NCBI GenBank assembly: GCA_963210315.1
Contig: OY723244.1
Span: forward strand, 1,736,001 to 1,800,000
DNA: 64,000 bases
Source of the DNA: Rhynchopus euleeides
Lineage: Eukaryota; Euglenozoa; Diplonemea; Diplonemida; Diplonemidae
Direction of reading: 5' to 3'
Positions 27,732 through 38,023 of this stretch are shown here, one piece after another (position 1 is the first letter of the stretch; every line of letters starts with the position of its first letter). Under the pieces are notes generated by a model. The model was not told the origin of the DNA. It did no database searches and saw only the letters and a program-made list of their open reading frames with translations. Both the position numbers and the translations under genes were made by a program.

Positions 27732-29492
27732 ATGTCGAATGCAAATGAAGCGAAGAGTGTCGGGGAGACTCTTGCTGCCAACCGGCATGCCCTTCGGATG
27801 TCTCAACGGACACTCGCCAAGGTCAACCAGCTTCATAAGGAGCGTGTTGGTGAGAACCTGGGTGTGTCACGAAAGCGACTCCGCGAAATGGAGAAGCCTG
27901 CCTGCGAACGTGTTGAATGGCGCCTTTCCCGTGGTTTGCTCGGGGCATTTGAGTTCCTCGAAGAAGAGGCGGGAGAATCATCGACAATGCAGTGTAGCGT
28001 GCCACTTCTCGGCGTCATGTACACGGACGGATACACGCCACGTAATTCATTACGTTCCGATAACGCACGTGTCCGTCTGTCTCTCGGGGTCATCAATCCC
28101 GAAAACACGATGACTGCGCCGGGTATTACTTTCTCAGACCTTCCGAAAGGTGATCACAAGCTGTTCCAAAATCACGCGTTGCTGCAACAGATCATGAGGC
28201 TGCACAAAGCGAAAATCTTCCGAGGGGTGCATGTCGCGAGTGTGTCCATAGCAAGAATAACCGCCGACCATGCTGAGCAGTGGGCAACAATGAGGCGATG
28301 CGGGGGGCGAGGGCACCGATGCTCACTGTGCGACATCCCAGAAGAACGCTGGTATCAACAGGTGCATCGATACCCGCACCTGACTCTCTCTGAGATGAAA
28401 GAGGCTGGCTACCCCTCCCTCTTGGCAGGTGTGCTTCCCAATGCCCGCTACGTCACCCCAGCACTCCATGACTGCAAGGGGCTCGCCATGCGGCTGATCA
28501 GGGTACTGGATGAGACAACAAAAAAAATATTCGACAAGACCTGTACAAACCTTGCACTGAATGTGTCGCAGAATGGGACAGGTGCTCAGTTCCGGGAGGT
28601 CGTGCTTGCCATGTCACAGGACACCACCTACAAGGGCTTGTTCCGCTACCTCTTTGTCTCCCTTGCAGACCTCATGCATTTCCGGTATGCAGACATCCCC
28701 TGGCGCTTCTGGGGATGCAAGGATGAGTCAGCCCGGATTCCCTTCTTGCGTGCTCGGATCTCAGGGCATATATTTCACTGGTTGATGGAGCATGCCGAAA
28801 AGGGATCAACGCGCAATGCCTACGTACACAGTCTCCATCATTGGTGGGCTCCAGAAGATGCAGTGCCTCTGCAGAACAACGACGAATTTGAAGAAGCAGA
28901 GAACGGACATCGCAAGAAAGATGCCGTTACAATCGCCAGCTCCGCAACTTACGAGAGAGATCTTGCAATGGCAGAAGAGAAGCGGCGCGAATCGGGCATG
29001 CCTTGGAAGGTTGCGCACCTGTCGCAGGACGGGATCCTCGGGTATAGAGAAGTCATTCTGTGTCCGTGTCTGCACACCCGACACGCTCATAGATTGGCTG
29101 TGTATGTTCTTTGCACACAGTTGACACAGCTGCAGAAGGGGTTTGTGCACTGCAACACACAGGACTTCGTTGAACCCAGCAGCGCGCCCTACTTCCTGTT
29201 CCGGTTCCCCGAAGGACACCGCAAATTATCGCTCTGCTTGTGCAAAATGCCAATCCCGCTGGGGGCGACTTTCACACCATTCGTGTCATCCGAGGCGACT
29301 TTGAGCACGCTTGACCAACGCGCACAGCAGGAGGGGGATGACAGTTCTGACGAAGAAGATGAGGAAAGCCTGCAGGATGGTTTGTCTTGCCCAAGGTGTA
29401 ACACAACTACGACAGGCGACGGCCGCACTTTGACACCTCAAATTCTAACCGCTCACCTCCGCAGGTGCAGCCGCTACCAGGAGGATAGGTAG
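27732..29492 (+). CDS. 586-residue protein with C-terminal zinc-knuckle-like motif, possible transposase
   Basis: Start at ATG 27732 (MSNANEAKSVGETLAANRHA), 3' of the family II element and inside the inverted repeats. The first ~100 residues are helical and basic. Residues about 185-215 contain ITADHAEQWATMRRC and HRCSLCD, a possible zinc site. About 250-270 is YVTPALHDCKGLAMRLI, reminiscent of the short LH.D.G helix seen in several DDE-type transposases. An acidic stretch (DDSSDEEDEE) and CPRCNTT...LTAHLRRC end the protein. Frame and codon use are clean. Location and size fit a transposase, but I cannot point to a full catalytic triad and the call is tentative. Confidence 0.5.
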   Translation: MSNANEAKSVGETLAANRHALRMSQRTLAKVNQLHKERVGENLGVSRKRLREMEKPACERVEWRLSRGLLGAFEFLEEEAGESSTMQCSVPLLGVMYTDGYTPRNSLRSDNARVRLSLGVINPENTMTAPGITFSDLPKGDHKLFQNHALLQQIMRLHKAKIFRGVHVASVSIARITADHAEQWATMRRCGGRGHRCSLCDIPEERWYQQVHRYPHLTLSEMKEAGYPSLLAGVLPNARYVTPALHDCKGLAMRLIRVLDETTKKIFDKTCTNLALNVSQNGTGAQFREVVLAMSQDTTYKGLFRYLFVSLADLMHFRYADIPWRFWGCKDESARIPFLRARISGHIFHWLMEHAEKGSTRNAYVHSLHHWWAPEDAVPLQNNDEFEEAENGHRKKDAVTIASSATYERDLAMAEEKRRESGMPWKVAHLSQDGILGYREVILCPCLHTRHAHRLAVYVLCTQLTQLQKGFVHCNTQDFVEPSSAPYFLFRFPEGHRKLSLCLCKMPIPLGATFTPFVSSEATLSTLDQRAQQEGDDSSDEEDEESLQDGLSCPRCNTTTTGDGRTLTPQILTAHLRRCSRYQEDR

Positions 29493-29602
29493 GTAGTCCA
29501 GAGTCCGGGGAAACTGACAGAAGCAAAACAAGCCCCTCCCCATCCCTCTTCCACCTTCCCCCCGCATGATTTTACCCCCCACGCCAGTAGACTGTAACTA
29601 TA

Positions 29603-29736
29603 TCATGGGAAAAATGGATGAAAATAGGTGAAAAGACTCCCGCTAGGGGGAGTCAGACTCCCCCTAGCGGGAGTCTTTGACACCCTCTCAGACTCCCGCT
29701 CCCAGACTCCCGCTAGGGCCGCTGGAGTCCACCGTG
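29603..29736 (-). repeat. terminal inverted repeat, right
   Basis: Inverted partner of 20016-20150, ending CTGGAGTCCACCGTG followed by TA. Confidence 0.7.
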
Positions 29737-29837
29737 TACAGAGCCCCCCTATATATAGGGGTGGGTGGTAGGTCTGGACAGGGTGCCAACTTGCCTTCTG
29801 CCATCCAGAGGGACGAATTGACGTCTTTTTTCAAAAA

Positions 29838-30045
29838 TCGTACTCCTTTCGCTTTATTATAGACACCCTGTCCAGCAACTGTGGGAGAACAGTTCCGGAC
29901 TACTTTTTGTTGAGCGCACACTTGCTGTCTCAAGGCTGTGTTGAGGCCCTGTGAAGTGGCATGAGGTGCTAATCCAAAGCTTCAGTCGTACGATTTCCTT
30001 CGTTACTTCGCGACTTCGCTACGCTTCGTCGCTCGTAACTAGTAA
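29838..30045 (-). mobile_element. family I terminal-only (solo) copy
   Basis: About 208 bp containing the right end, one copy of the 54-bp direct repeat, and the left end, with no gag. This is exactly what recombination between the 54-bp repeats of a full element would leave, equivalent to a solo LTR. The flanks carry A/T runs (TCAAAA and AAAACT). Confidence 0.85.
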
Positions 30046-31061
30046 AAACTTTTTTGTCGTGAAATGCGCTGTGCGTGCCGTTTTCGAGACTGTCAGGGGT
30101 TTTGCGAAGAAAAATTTTCTTCTTGGACGAACGCGACAGGACATTTTCCAGCTAATTAGCCTTCGGCGGTCATGGGGTCTGGGCCTCCCCATCCCCACTG
30201 GGGCCACTTCAGCCTCCCGAATCCGCGCGAAACGGCGAAATTCGGACAGAATCAGTCCAGAACAATTTCAGGTAAAAAAGATCGATCAAAAAGGTGAAAA
30301 TTGTAACATTTTACTTGGAGTTGACATATTTTTACCCATTTTCCAGAAAATGGCCAAAATCGCGGACTTCTCAAATTTTCGAGTTTTCCCCCCTGGTGGG
30401 AACATGCTTTCTGGAAACTGACATCATCAAGCACATACACTCGTGAAATGATCTTCAAGAACAGGGGATAAGATAGGTCTGGTTTTCCGGTTTTCAAAAC
30501 CAGGGTTTCCCGATTCCCGGTTTTCTGGAGAAAAAAAAAGGTCGGTCTCATTTTTGGCGGTTTTTTTTGTGACTTTGGGACAGTAAAACAGTCAGAAAAA
30601 ACGCCATAAAAAATAGAAAGTGACCCCATCGTGATCCGCACAGAGCTCAAATAGTCCAAAGAAGGCAGAGAAGCGGAGAAGAAAAAATGGACCTAGCGGG
30701 TGGCCCGGTGGGTGGTGATGCCCTCGTCATGCAGGTCTCTTCTGTTTTGAAGGTGCACACATGGTGGACTCCAGCCACCCTAGCGAGTGTCGAAGAGGGA
30801 GTCTAAGACTGCAGTCTGTACTGGAGACGGGAGTCTATTTTCCAGCTAATTTACGCTAAGACTCCCGCTAGTTGAGACTCATGGGAGACACACGGTGTAC
30901 TCCAGCGGAGGTAGGGTAACCTCCGCTGGAGTTCACCGTGTCGTCTGCCTCTGTGCAGCGTCACTCGGTGCCATCGAATACATGGCGACAGCCCACCAAC
31001 TCGAGACAGATCTGCTTGTCTGGAGGGCTGAGACAAGAACACGAACGTCTTTCAAGCAGTC
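30046..31061. other. gene-free AT-richer stretch with transposon-end relics
   Basis: No supported gene. At about 30760-30940 are relics of the 20.0/29.7-kb transposon ends: GGTGGACTCCAGCC, GGGAGTC units, and a hairpin at 30891-30940. Confidence 0.5.
30891..30940. repeat. hairpin of two transposon ends head to head
   Basis: CACGGTGTACTCCAGCGGAG pairs with its inverted copy across a short loop TAGGGTAA; the stem is about 21 bp with one mismatch. The stem sequence is the outer end of the inverted repeat at 20016. Confidence 0.75.
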
Positions 31062-31254
31062 TTTCAGCACACTTCGATGTGGGCGGAAAGTGTCGCGTGC
31101 TTGTTCGTGCCCTTGTGCTCCTCACTCACGACACCATCATCAGCAGGAGTGTGAGTGTGGAAGCGTCAACGCAAACATATCGAGAATCATCAACACGTAG
31201 AAGTGAAAGCTACGACTGACCGAAGAGGAGCGGCATCAGGGAGACAAAACAAGG

Positions 31255-31540
31255 GGTATCAAGGAGACCAAGAGGCAGGACCTTCCTACCGGGGAGACTG
31301 TACTCTGTGTACGAACGAGGTATCAAGGGGACGAAGAGGGCACAACCTTCCTACCGGGGAGACTGTCCGCAAAGGATACCAAGAGGCAGGACCTTCCTAC
31401 CGGGGAGACTGTACTCTGTGTACGAACGAGGTATCAACGAACGAGGTATCAAGGGGACGAAGAGGGCACAACCTTCCTACCGGGGAGACTGTCCGCAAAG
31501 GAGACCAAGAGGCAGGACCTTCCTACCGGGGAGACTGCTC
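31255..31540 (+). repeat. degenerate tandem array upstream of family II gag, copy 2
   Basis: Five to six units with the same core as 21536-22130 (CCTTCCTACCGGGGAGACTG), but spacers differ (TGTGTACGAACGAGG, GTCCGCAAAGG) and spacing is irregular. Confidence 0.85.
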
Positions 31541-31546
31541 TACAGG

Positions 31547-31757
31547 GTGTTCCTCCGGCAACGCGTCGGGGCTGGCCAGCCAGGAGCACGCCGGACATAT
31601 CCAGTGGGGCTCCCCCGCCGTCTGCATAAACAGCTCGGCGGTGCCGGCCGTCGTGTGCTTTTTCATGCACGACTTTGTCGTGCGGCACCCACATCGGTAG
31701 CACGTGATGGTCGCGCTGTGAGAGACCCCGCACGACGGGAAGATGCAGGCCTGATGA
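31547..31757 (-). other. inverted segment of family II gag
   Basis: Reverse complement of the copy 1 gag segment equivalent to about 22302-22515, covering the whole zinc-finger region. The bases on either side continue in the normal orientation (GATGACTGGGAAGACGACGC directly after). The zinc module is therefore on the wrong strand in this copy. Confidence 0.9.
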
Positions 31758-32492
31758 CTGGGAAGACGACGCGCAGCAGGAGGGGGACATGAACCAACCG
31801 GAGCAGTCTGCCAGCGCGCACGAGGGATCAGACAAGCTGGACCAAGTCCTCGCGGAGCTCGTCACCATCAAGAAGCAAAACACGAAACTGGAGGCCAGGG
31901 TGATCGACATGGAGAAGGCTTTGAAGGGGATGGGTGACCGCCTGCAGGCAGAGGAGGAGGAGCTACCCGCAGTTTTCAGTCCCCACGTAGTCGCAACGTG
32001 GGGCACCATGGCTTCAGCCCATATGAGAAGGGAGGTGAGGAACAAGCTGTCTACAGCTTTTAACGAGGCGGCGATCGGCGCGATCAGCGAGAACAAGGCA
32101 GACTGGCTGGATCACCTCAAACGGGCTTTCGAGACTCTGGACAACATCCTCCTCCTCGTCAACAGCACCGGGCTAAACCAGGCTCACCGCAAGGGCCTGC
32201 ACCACGCAGTGGCAAGGTTGTCGGCGCTGACGGTGGTGCGGGGGAAAACGGCCCGAGGGGTGTACGAGCAGAAATGCTTTGATGCGGGGTTCGCGGGTAT
32301 CTCCGCTGTTCTACACCACAAATTTGTGAAGGACGCCGTGGATGCAGCGTCGCGGGAGGAGCAGGCGGAGAGGTCCCGCTCAGCCGCTTTTCCTCAACAG
32401 CGAGACTGGCGCTACGAACCGTATCACACACCGTCGGGAAAGGGGAAGGGAAGGGGGAAGGGGCACACCGGGTCAAAGAGATCAAAGCAATG
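31758..32492 (+). pseudogene. family II Gag copy 2, C-terminal two-thirds
   Basis: Open from DDWEDDAQQEGDMNQPEQ to the basic tail GKGKGRGKGHTGSKRSKQ. The coiled coil and C-terminal domain are intact and uninterrupted (GVYEQKCFDAGFAGISAVLH), which defines what was split in copy 1. The N-terminus is lost to the inversion. Confidence 0.8.
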
Positions 32493-32601
32493 ACTCAAGC
32501 AAACACCCGCCCGCCCAACCCTACCTCTTCAGACCCTGCACCGCCAACTACCGACAGAAAGGAGCAACAAAAGCACGGGACGCAAGAATAAAACACAAGC
32601 C

Positions 32602-33492
32602 CCACTGACCGAGAAGGCGCGCATCGTGGTGCGAGCGACGCTGAGGGGCATCTTGGGAGACGCACTCTCCCCAAACTACTGGAAAACACTGTCGCGGACC
32701 ATGGAGCGGTACGGGGATCTCCTGGAAGTGTGACAGGAGAAGGTGTGTGTCGAGTCGCACGACGAAGGCGTGATGCGGTGGATGGCACACCTCCAGGCGG
32801 AGGGGCTGTCAGTGCAGTCGGCGCTGCAGTACACCAACAACCTGGTGGCGGCGCTCCGCAGGCTCGCCGGCATCCACCTCGAACACAGCAGCATTTTGCG
32901 GGACTTCAGGAGAGCGCTAAAGCGGAGAGGGGCACTGAAACCCCAGAAACACGCCGTGCCCGCAACGCGAGAGGAGGCAAAGGAAGCCATGCAGCGAGAG
33001 CCCAGGGACGTGGTGAAGATTGCGCTGAGTCTGACGTGGGCGGGGGCAGCTCGGAGCTCAGATGTCCTGCGTTTGGACAGGGACGATGTCAAGCCGATGG
33101 GGAACGGACAGGTGGCAGTACGGTGGACGCAGTCGAAGTCCGATCCATACAGAGTCGGACGGATGACAGGGTTGCGAATGCCTCGACGCTACTACGAGCT
33201 CCTCACAGAGCACCTGCGCACGACGGCGCGTCCGCGAGAGAAAAAGGTGTTTCCACAGACTGTGACTTATGCATCCATAGCGGCGGCGGTGAAGCGGGTG
33301 AAGCTGACGCTGACACCACACTCGTTGAGACGGGGGGCACTGACGCACCTCGCGAGGCTCGGGCTGCCGCTAGAAGAGATCAGGTTGCTGTCCCGACACA
33401 GCACCATCGAGGGGGTGGTGCGCTACATCGACGCGGCGGAGAACATTCGGATCACAGAGACCGAGGCAGTGTCGAGCCGACTGGCTTGGTGA
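32602..33492 (+). pseudogene. family II tyrosine recombinase copy 2, one stop
   Basis: Nearly identical to 25060-25926. TGG in copy 1 is TGA here (32731-32733), in the core-binding domain. Downstream of the stop all catalytic residues remain (HSLRRGAL, SRHSTIEGVVRYI). Confidence 0.85.
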
Positions 33493-35337
33493 GGTCTAAA
33501 AAGCGCAGGGCAAAGCGGCGGCGTCGCGACGGAGACATCGTGGCATCCCATTTCCCTCCTATGCAAAAGAAGATGAGGCGGCTTCTAGCCGCAGCCCCGA
33601 TGTACGACGCGACACCGGATGACGACGACGAGCGAGGGCGTCTTCCACCACCACGGGTGCCACAGCGCAAGACGGTGGAGGGAGACTGGGGCAACGAAAA
33701 CTGGAGCAGCGGACAGGAGGACGCGGACTACGGGCCGGCAGTGGAACACATATACGGAGAAGAGATCGGAGTGCCTCTGGGGGATACGACTGTTCGGCCA
33801 CACGAGCAGGGAGACACGGGACAACATCAGAAGCTCGCCCCCAGCGGGACTCCACGACTGGACATCGGTGCATTGAGACAACTCGACACGGACGGGGAGC
33901 TGGACGGGGTCATCGACATGATAACGGACACGGCGGTGTTCCGCGAGGCACTGCTGGCGGGGCGTGAAGGGGCGTTCGCGAGGGAGAAGCGAAAGGTGTC
34001 CAGACACATGCTCCAGCACCTCGGGCAGCTGGAGGACTACGGGGTCTTGGTGCAAGAAGAATCAACGCTGATCCACCCGGCCTACACCGTGGCCAAAAAG
34101 AGCGGTGGCCTCAGGTTTATAGTGGACGCCAGGACGCTGAACAAGGCGATGAAGCCCCCGCCCGACATAGTCTAAATTCCATCACGAGAGTGGCGCAGAG
34201 GCTGGCTAACGCTGACTGGGTTGTATTGGCCGATGCGCGCAGCTGGTTCTACCAGTTCCCGGTGGCGGAGGATATACAGAAGTTCTTCGGGGTGCGTATC
34301 GGTGGCAAGCGGAACGATTTCGTCGACGCTCGCCTGCAGGTACTGTGCATGGGTTGGCCGTACTCCCCAGCTATTGCGCACAGGAGCGCGCGGGTGCTTC
34401 TCCCGCAGCCGCACGGCGAGGTGTGGATCGACAATTTTTGCATCGTAGCGTCGAGCCACGCAGAGGCAGATCAGCGGTATCGGGACCTCCTGGGGCGGTG
34501 CAAAGCATGCAACGTGGAGCTGAACATGGACGACACTGCGGCGCCCCGACGCAGCGTTTCGTGGCGTTCGGGATTGACTTTGATCTGCTGACCCACTCAT
34601 TGAGGATGGACCCGGCGTGGGTGAAGAAGCTGGCCGATCGTTTGGAGCTGGCCGAGATGATCGCAGGAGACGTAACGCCGAGGCGCGCCTTCAAGATTTT
34701 CGGTAGTGTGGTGTGGCAGAGTTACGTGACGCGCAGCCCGCTCTGTTTCGCGCCAGCGATGCTGTCCTACATCAGGAGGATTGCCCGGACAACGCTGGAA
34801 GATAAGGGAAAGTGGGACTTAAAGGCGGTGGTACCACCCTCGGTGCGGCACGAGCTGCGCCTGCGAATGTCCTTCCTCGAACAGAATAGCTGGCTGACAT
34901 GTGTGCCACACACACGAGGCGCCTCGGTCTGGAGCGACGCGTCGAGCACAGCGTGGGCGGCGATCGCGATCGAGGGGACGTCAGAGAGGGTGTCGCAGGG
35001 AGTGTTCTCCGAGCAGGAACGCGGGGCGCACATCTTCCTGAAGGAGGCTTACGCTGCCCTACAGGGACTCAGACTCATCATCGCGAGTGGGTGCACAGCG
35101 CGCTGCTACATCGACAACCTGCCGCTGGTGCACTGCCTCGTAAAGGGACACTGCAGCAACTTTCGGGGAAATATCCTGCTACAACACATCGTGAACACTG
35201 CGACGGCTAAGAATCTCACGCTGGATGCGGTGTGGGTCCCGACGACAGAGCAACGCGCGGACTGCTATACGAGAGGGGCCGTCCATCCGGCGCCGATCCC
35301 ACTCGATGTCACCCTTAGACCAAATGCAGCAAACCAG
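33480..35337 (+). pseudogene. family II RT-RNase H copy 2, frameshifted, palm present
   Basis: Pre-RT and fingers are open to about 34170, where one base is missing (ACATAGTCTAAATT versus ACATGCGCCTAAATT in copy 1). A second shift lies at about 34545. Motif A LADARSWFYQFPV, motif B LCMGWPYSPAIAHRSARVLL and motif C EVWIDNFCIV are all visible. Connection (GIDFDLLTHSLRMDPAWVKK) and RNase H (SDASSTAW, KEAYAA, YIDNLPLVH, TEQRADCYTRG) follow. Motif C has W-x-D-N where most RTs have Y/F-x-D-D. Confidence 0.85.
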
Positions 35338-35443
35338 ACCGCTGTCTTCCACAACAGCGCCCCTCGGACGAGGGTAGTGTGGAAGCGTCAACGCAAAAAA
35401 GAAACCAAAGCAAAAAGTGCCGAACAAAGCGCAGTGACACTTT

Positions 35444-35603
35444 TTCAGCACACTTCGATGTGGGCGGAAAGTGTCGCGTGCTTGTTCGTGCCCTTGTGCT
35501 CCTCACTCACGACACCATCATCAGCAGGAGTGTGAGTGTGGAAGCGTCAACGCAAAAAAGAAACCAAAGCAAAAAGTGCCGAACAAAGCGCAGTGACACT
35601 TTT
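35444..35603 (+). mobile_element. family II terminal-only copy, tandem to copy 2
   Basis: A 5' terminal segment fused to a 3' terminal segment through one copy of the ~20-bp GTGTGGAAGCGTCAACGCAA repeat. It begins exactly where copy 2 ends (…GACACTTT then TTCAGCACAC…) in the same orientation. Confidence 0.85.
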
Positions 35604-36117
35604 GAAGGTCGCCAAGCCTATTGGGGGCAACTAACAGATGAGATTTGTTTGTTGCCTGTCGTCACAGCTAGGTGCCCATCTCCTCGATAACGGAATGTGT
35701 GCAGAGATCTCGTGGACCCTTTGGCCATTCTGTCGTGCACCCACTCCACCCACAACGCACACCTGTCACGAGTGGTCGCTCCCCCGCCCTCCTCCACCCT
35801 GAAGGTTGAACCCTCAAGGACCAGTGATCTCCTGCTGGCCGCGCTGCGATACAGCGAAGCCTTCCTACTTACCAGCGAATCCAGACTGTAGGGAACGGAT
35901 GTTCACTACCGTGGCCTCCGGCGCTGGGGGGCTCCGCCCCCCAGACCCCCCTGCGTAAAAAAATTGGACCAGACCGTTTTTTTGGCCGAGAGTCCAAACT
36001 TTCAAAGCAGCTGCTGCGCCTGCCCCAGCACTCAGTACGACAGGACGCGCGCAGGCACCGGGCCCTCTCAGATTCTGGGAGGGTTTGCGCGGGTCGCGCG
36101 CGCCGAAGGCGCGCGCG
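35604..36117. other. gene-free stretch with a GC-rich repeat
   Basis: Contains the reverse copy (about 35889-35960) of a short repeat also seen at 62548-62625 and 62716-62790: a GGGGGG-rich hairpin with CACTACCGTGGCCTCCGG. Nothing else is recognised. Confidence 0.55.
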
Positions 36118-36206
36118 AAAATACTATCCTTTCCGTTTGCTTCACTCACTTGCTACAGGGAAACCTAGAAGGGAAAAAAACCTTGTTGTTTTGTTGACCG
36201 CTTCCA
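36118..36206 (+). repeat. 89-bp repeat, copy 1
   Basis: Same as 36654-36743 (starts AAAATACTATCCTTTCCGTT, ends GTTGACCGCTTCCACC). The second copy is fused to the right edge of the repeat at 36478. Confidence 0.85.
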
Positions 36207-36477
36207 CCACCTCTCCACACTATTTTTGACGGTAAACGCCGAAAGGACTCATCGGGCTGTTCAGCTTCTACTTAGTTTCGGACACACGTTTGTTGTTCGA
36301 TGAATAACCCTAGACTTACAAAACAGGAGACCAGACCAGATGTTCGTGCCGGTACGATCCCCTTTTGTCATCGCACAGCGTGGCGCGCGATAACAGAGGG
36401 AGAGCTCCCCAAGGCCTTTTAAATTGGCACGACATGGCCGATCGACTTTATTGTCTGGTTTTGCATTCTCTTTTTTA

Positions 36478-36655
36478 AAAAATCTGTGACAGCCCATAGT
36501 TGTGTGTGAGTCCTTCGGACGTGTCTACCTGTCTGAAGTACAGAAAGGTGGCGGAGCACAGGAAGGGAGAGAGAGAAGGGCGCTGATCGTATGGCAAACG
36601 GTAGGAAGCATTTCCCTCAACACCTATCCCCTGCAGGGATTGTGTTGGTTGCAAA
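36478..36655 (+). repeat. ~180-bp direct repeat, left copy
   Basis: Matches 41310-41491 essentially base for base (AAATCTGTGACAGCCCATAG ... GGGATTGTGTTGGTTGCAAA). The pair brackets 4.7 kb rich in satellites. No LTR-type TG...CA ends are seen. Confidence 0.85.
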
Positions 36656-37219
36656 ATACTATCCTTTCCGTTTGCTTCACTCACTTGCTACAGGGAAACC
36701 TAGAAGGGAAAAAAACCTTGTTGTTTTGTTGACCGCTTCCACCCAGGACCCTGAGGCCCCTGGAGACCAGGGACGCGAAGCGCTCTAGACAGGTGAGGGT
36801 CGATTTGGTTTTTACGGTTCCCGTCTGCTGTGACACCCGCCGGGCGAAAGATATGCTCGCTGTGCTGTTGTCGGCATCCGATGGTGCTCGTGGTCGCGAG
36901 TCGGCTCTGCGCCCCCCGGCGGGCGAAAGACGCTGGGGAGGTGGCACATGGGTCTGGAAGAAACGACGGACACAGCTGCCGATTGCGACGTAGAAATTTC
37001 TCCGAGTCATGGTGAAATGGGCTTGATATACGCCCGACGCTGTCCGCCTTTCAAGTCGCCGGCCGCACGGCAGATAAGGGGAGGTGATGCACTGCTCCAC
37101 ACGTCTTCCCAAGGCTGTGTGGCGCCACTTTCGCGGAGCTTCCTCAGCGCTGTGTAGTACCCACGAACAGGGTATATTCCGGCGCGGTATGCTACCTGAA
37201 ACCATCGCAGACCACGTGT

Positions 37220-37640
37220 TGCTACCGACGCGCTGCAGAGTTCGCAAGCCGAGTGCTGCGGGAGGGCTCGTCGGCGAGTGCAGGCCGACGTCTCCTCGGG
37301 TGCGTAGGCTGAGTCTGCGATGGGGCTCGTCGGCCAGGAATGCGAAATCGAAAAAGCTCGTAGGCCAGATCTGCGGGCATCGATTGGTTCGGAGGCCAGG
37401 AACTTCGAGCTTCCGAAGGGCTCGTCGGCCAGATCTGCGAACATGGGCGTCGGCCAGGAACTTCGAACTTCAGAGAGGGCCCGTAAGCCTGATCGCGAAT
37501 ATCGATTGGGCTCGTCGGCCAGGAAACTTCGAACTTCAAATGGGCTCGTAGGCCAGATCTGCGAACATCCTTTGGGCTCGGGTTTCGCGAACAGAAATGA
37601 GCCACGTTTGCCGAGTGCTGCGTCAGGGCTCGCAGTCCTG
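37220..37640 (+). repeat. GGCTCGTNGGCCA tandem array 1
   Basis: Degenerate units of roughly 60 bp containing GGGCTCGTCGGCCAG and GGAACTTCGAACTTCA. Long open frames on both strands here translate the repeat and are not taken as genes. Confidence 0.8.
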
Positions 37641-38023
37641 GTTCTGCGATCTGTGGTAGGGTGGGTCAAGCTGCACTGGACTCGTGGCCAGAATTTGTGA
37701 TTTGCGATATGGCAGGTTTGCCGTGTGGTGCGAAGGTCAAATTTGGTGGCCTTGTTAGCCACGGAATTTGTGATCTGTCGTCTTCCAGGAAACTCTTCGC
37801 CTGTCTCCAGGCTGAGGCCGGGTGCGCACTCGCAGACCAGCTGTGCCTGTGTATCAAACGGCGGGCACGCAGCCCATGAAGAGGCGAGGTGTGCGTAGTG
37901 CCCGAGCGGAGAAGTTTGCTGACCCCCTCCATGGGGGACTGGTAGGGGCGGCCGCGACCGTATGCATGGATGGAGGATAGACCCGCGGTTCGCTCTGTGT
38001 GGCTTCCAGTGCCTCGTCGCTTG

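Larger units (their letters stand above)
20016..29736. mobile_element. candidate DNA transposon with two genes, filled by a YR element
   Basis: The two ends are inverted copies of each other. Both begin CACGGTGGACTCCAGCGG and contain repeated units of the type GACTCCCGCTAG / GACTCCCCCTAGCGGGAGTC. They then share AAAAGACTCC...AGGTGAAAATA and CCCATGATA on the inner side, about 135 bp in all. TA lies immediately outside on both sides (20014-20015 and 29737-29738). Inside are a 333-residue and a 586-residue protein, both on the plus strand. The family II element at 21342-27620 sits between them. Removing it leaves an element of about 3.4 kb. The superfamily is not recognised; CACxGTG-type ends occur in CACTA, Transib and RAG-like transposons, but no DDE triad is evident to me. 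Confidence 0.6.
31062..35443 (+). mobile_element. YR retroelement family II, copy 2
   Basis: Same order and ends as copy 1 and highly similar, but not interrupted by family I. Lesions: an inverted segment in gag (31547-31757), a stop in YR (32731-32733), and two frameshifts in RT (about 34170 and 34545). It keeps the RT motif C region that copy 1 lost. A terminal-only copy follows directly at 35444. Confidence 0.85.

Noticed and set aside
37007-37762. 251-residue minus-strand open frame, and plus-strand frames in 39069-39688
   Set aside because: They translate the GGCTCGTNGGCCA satellite units in alternate frames, with no conserved start or domain.
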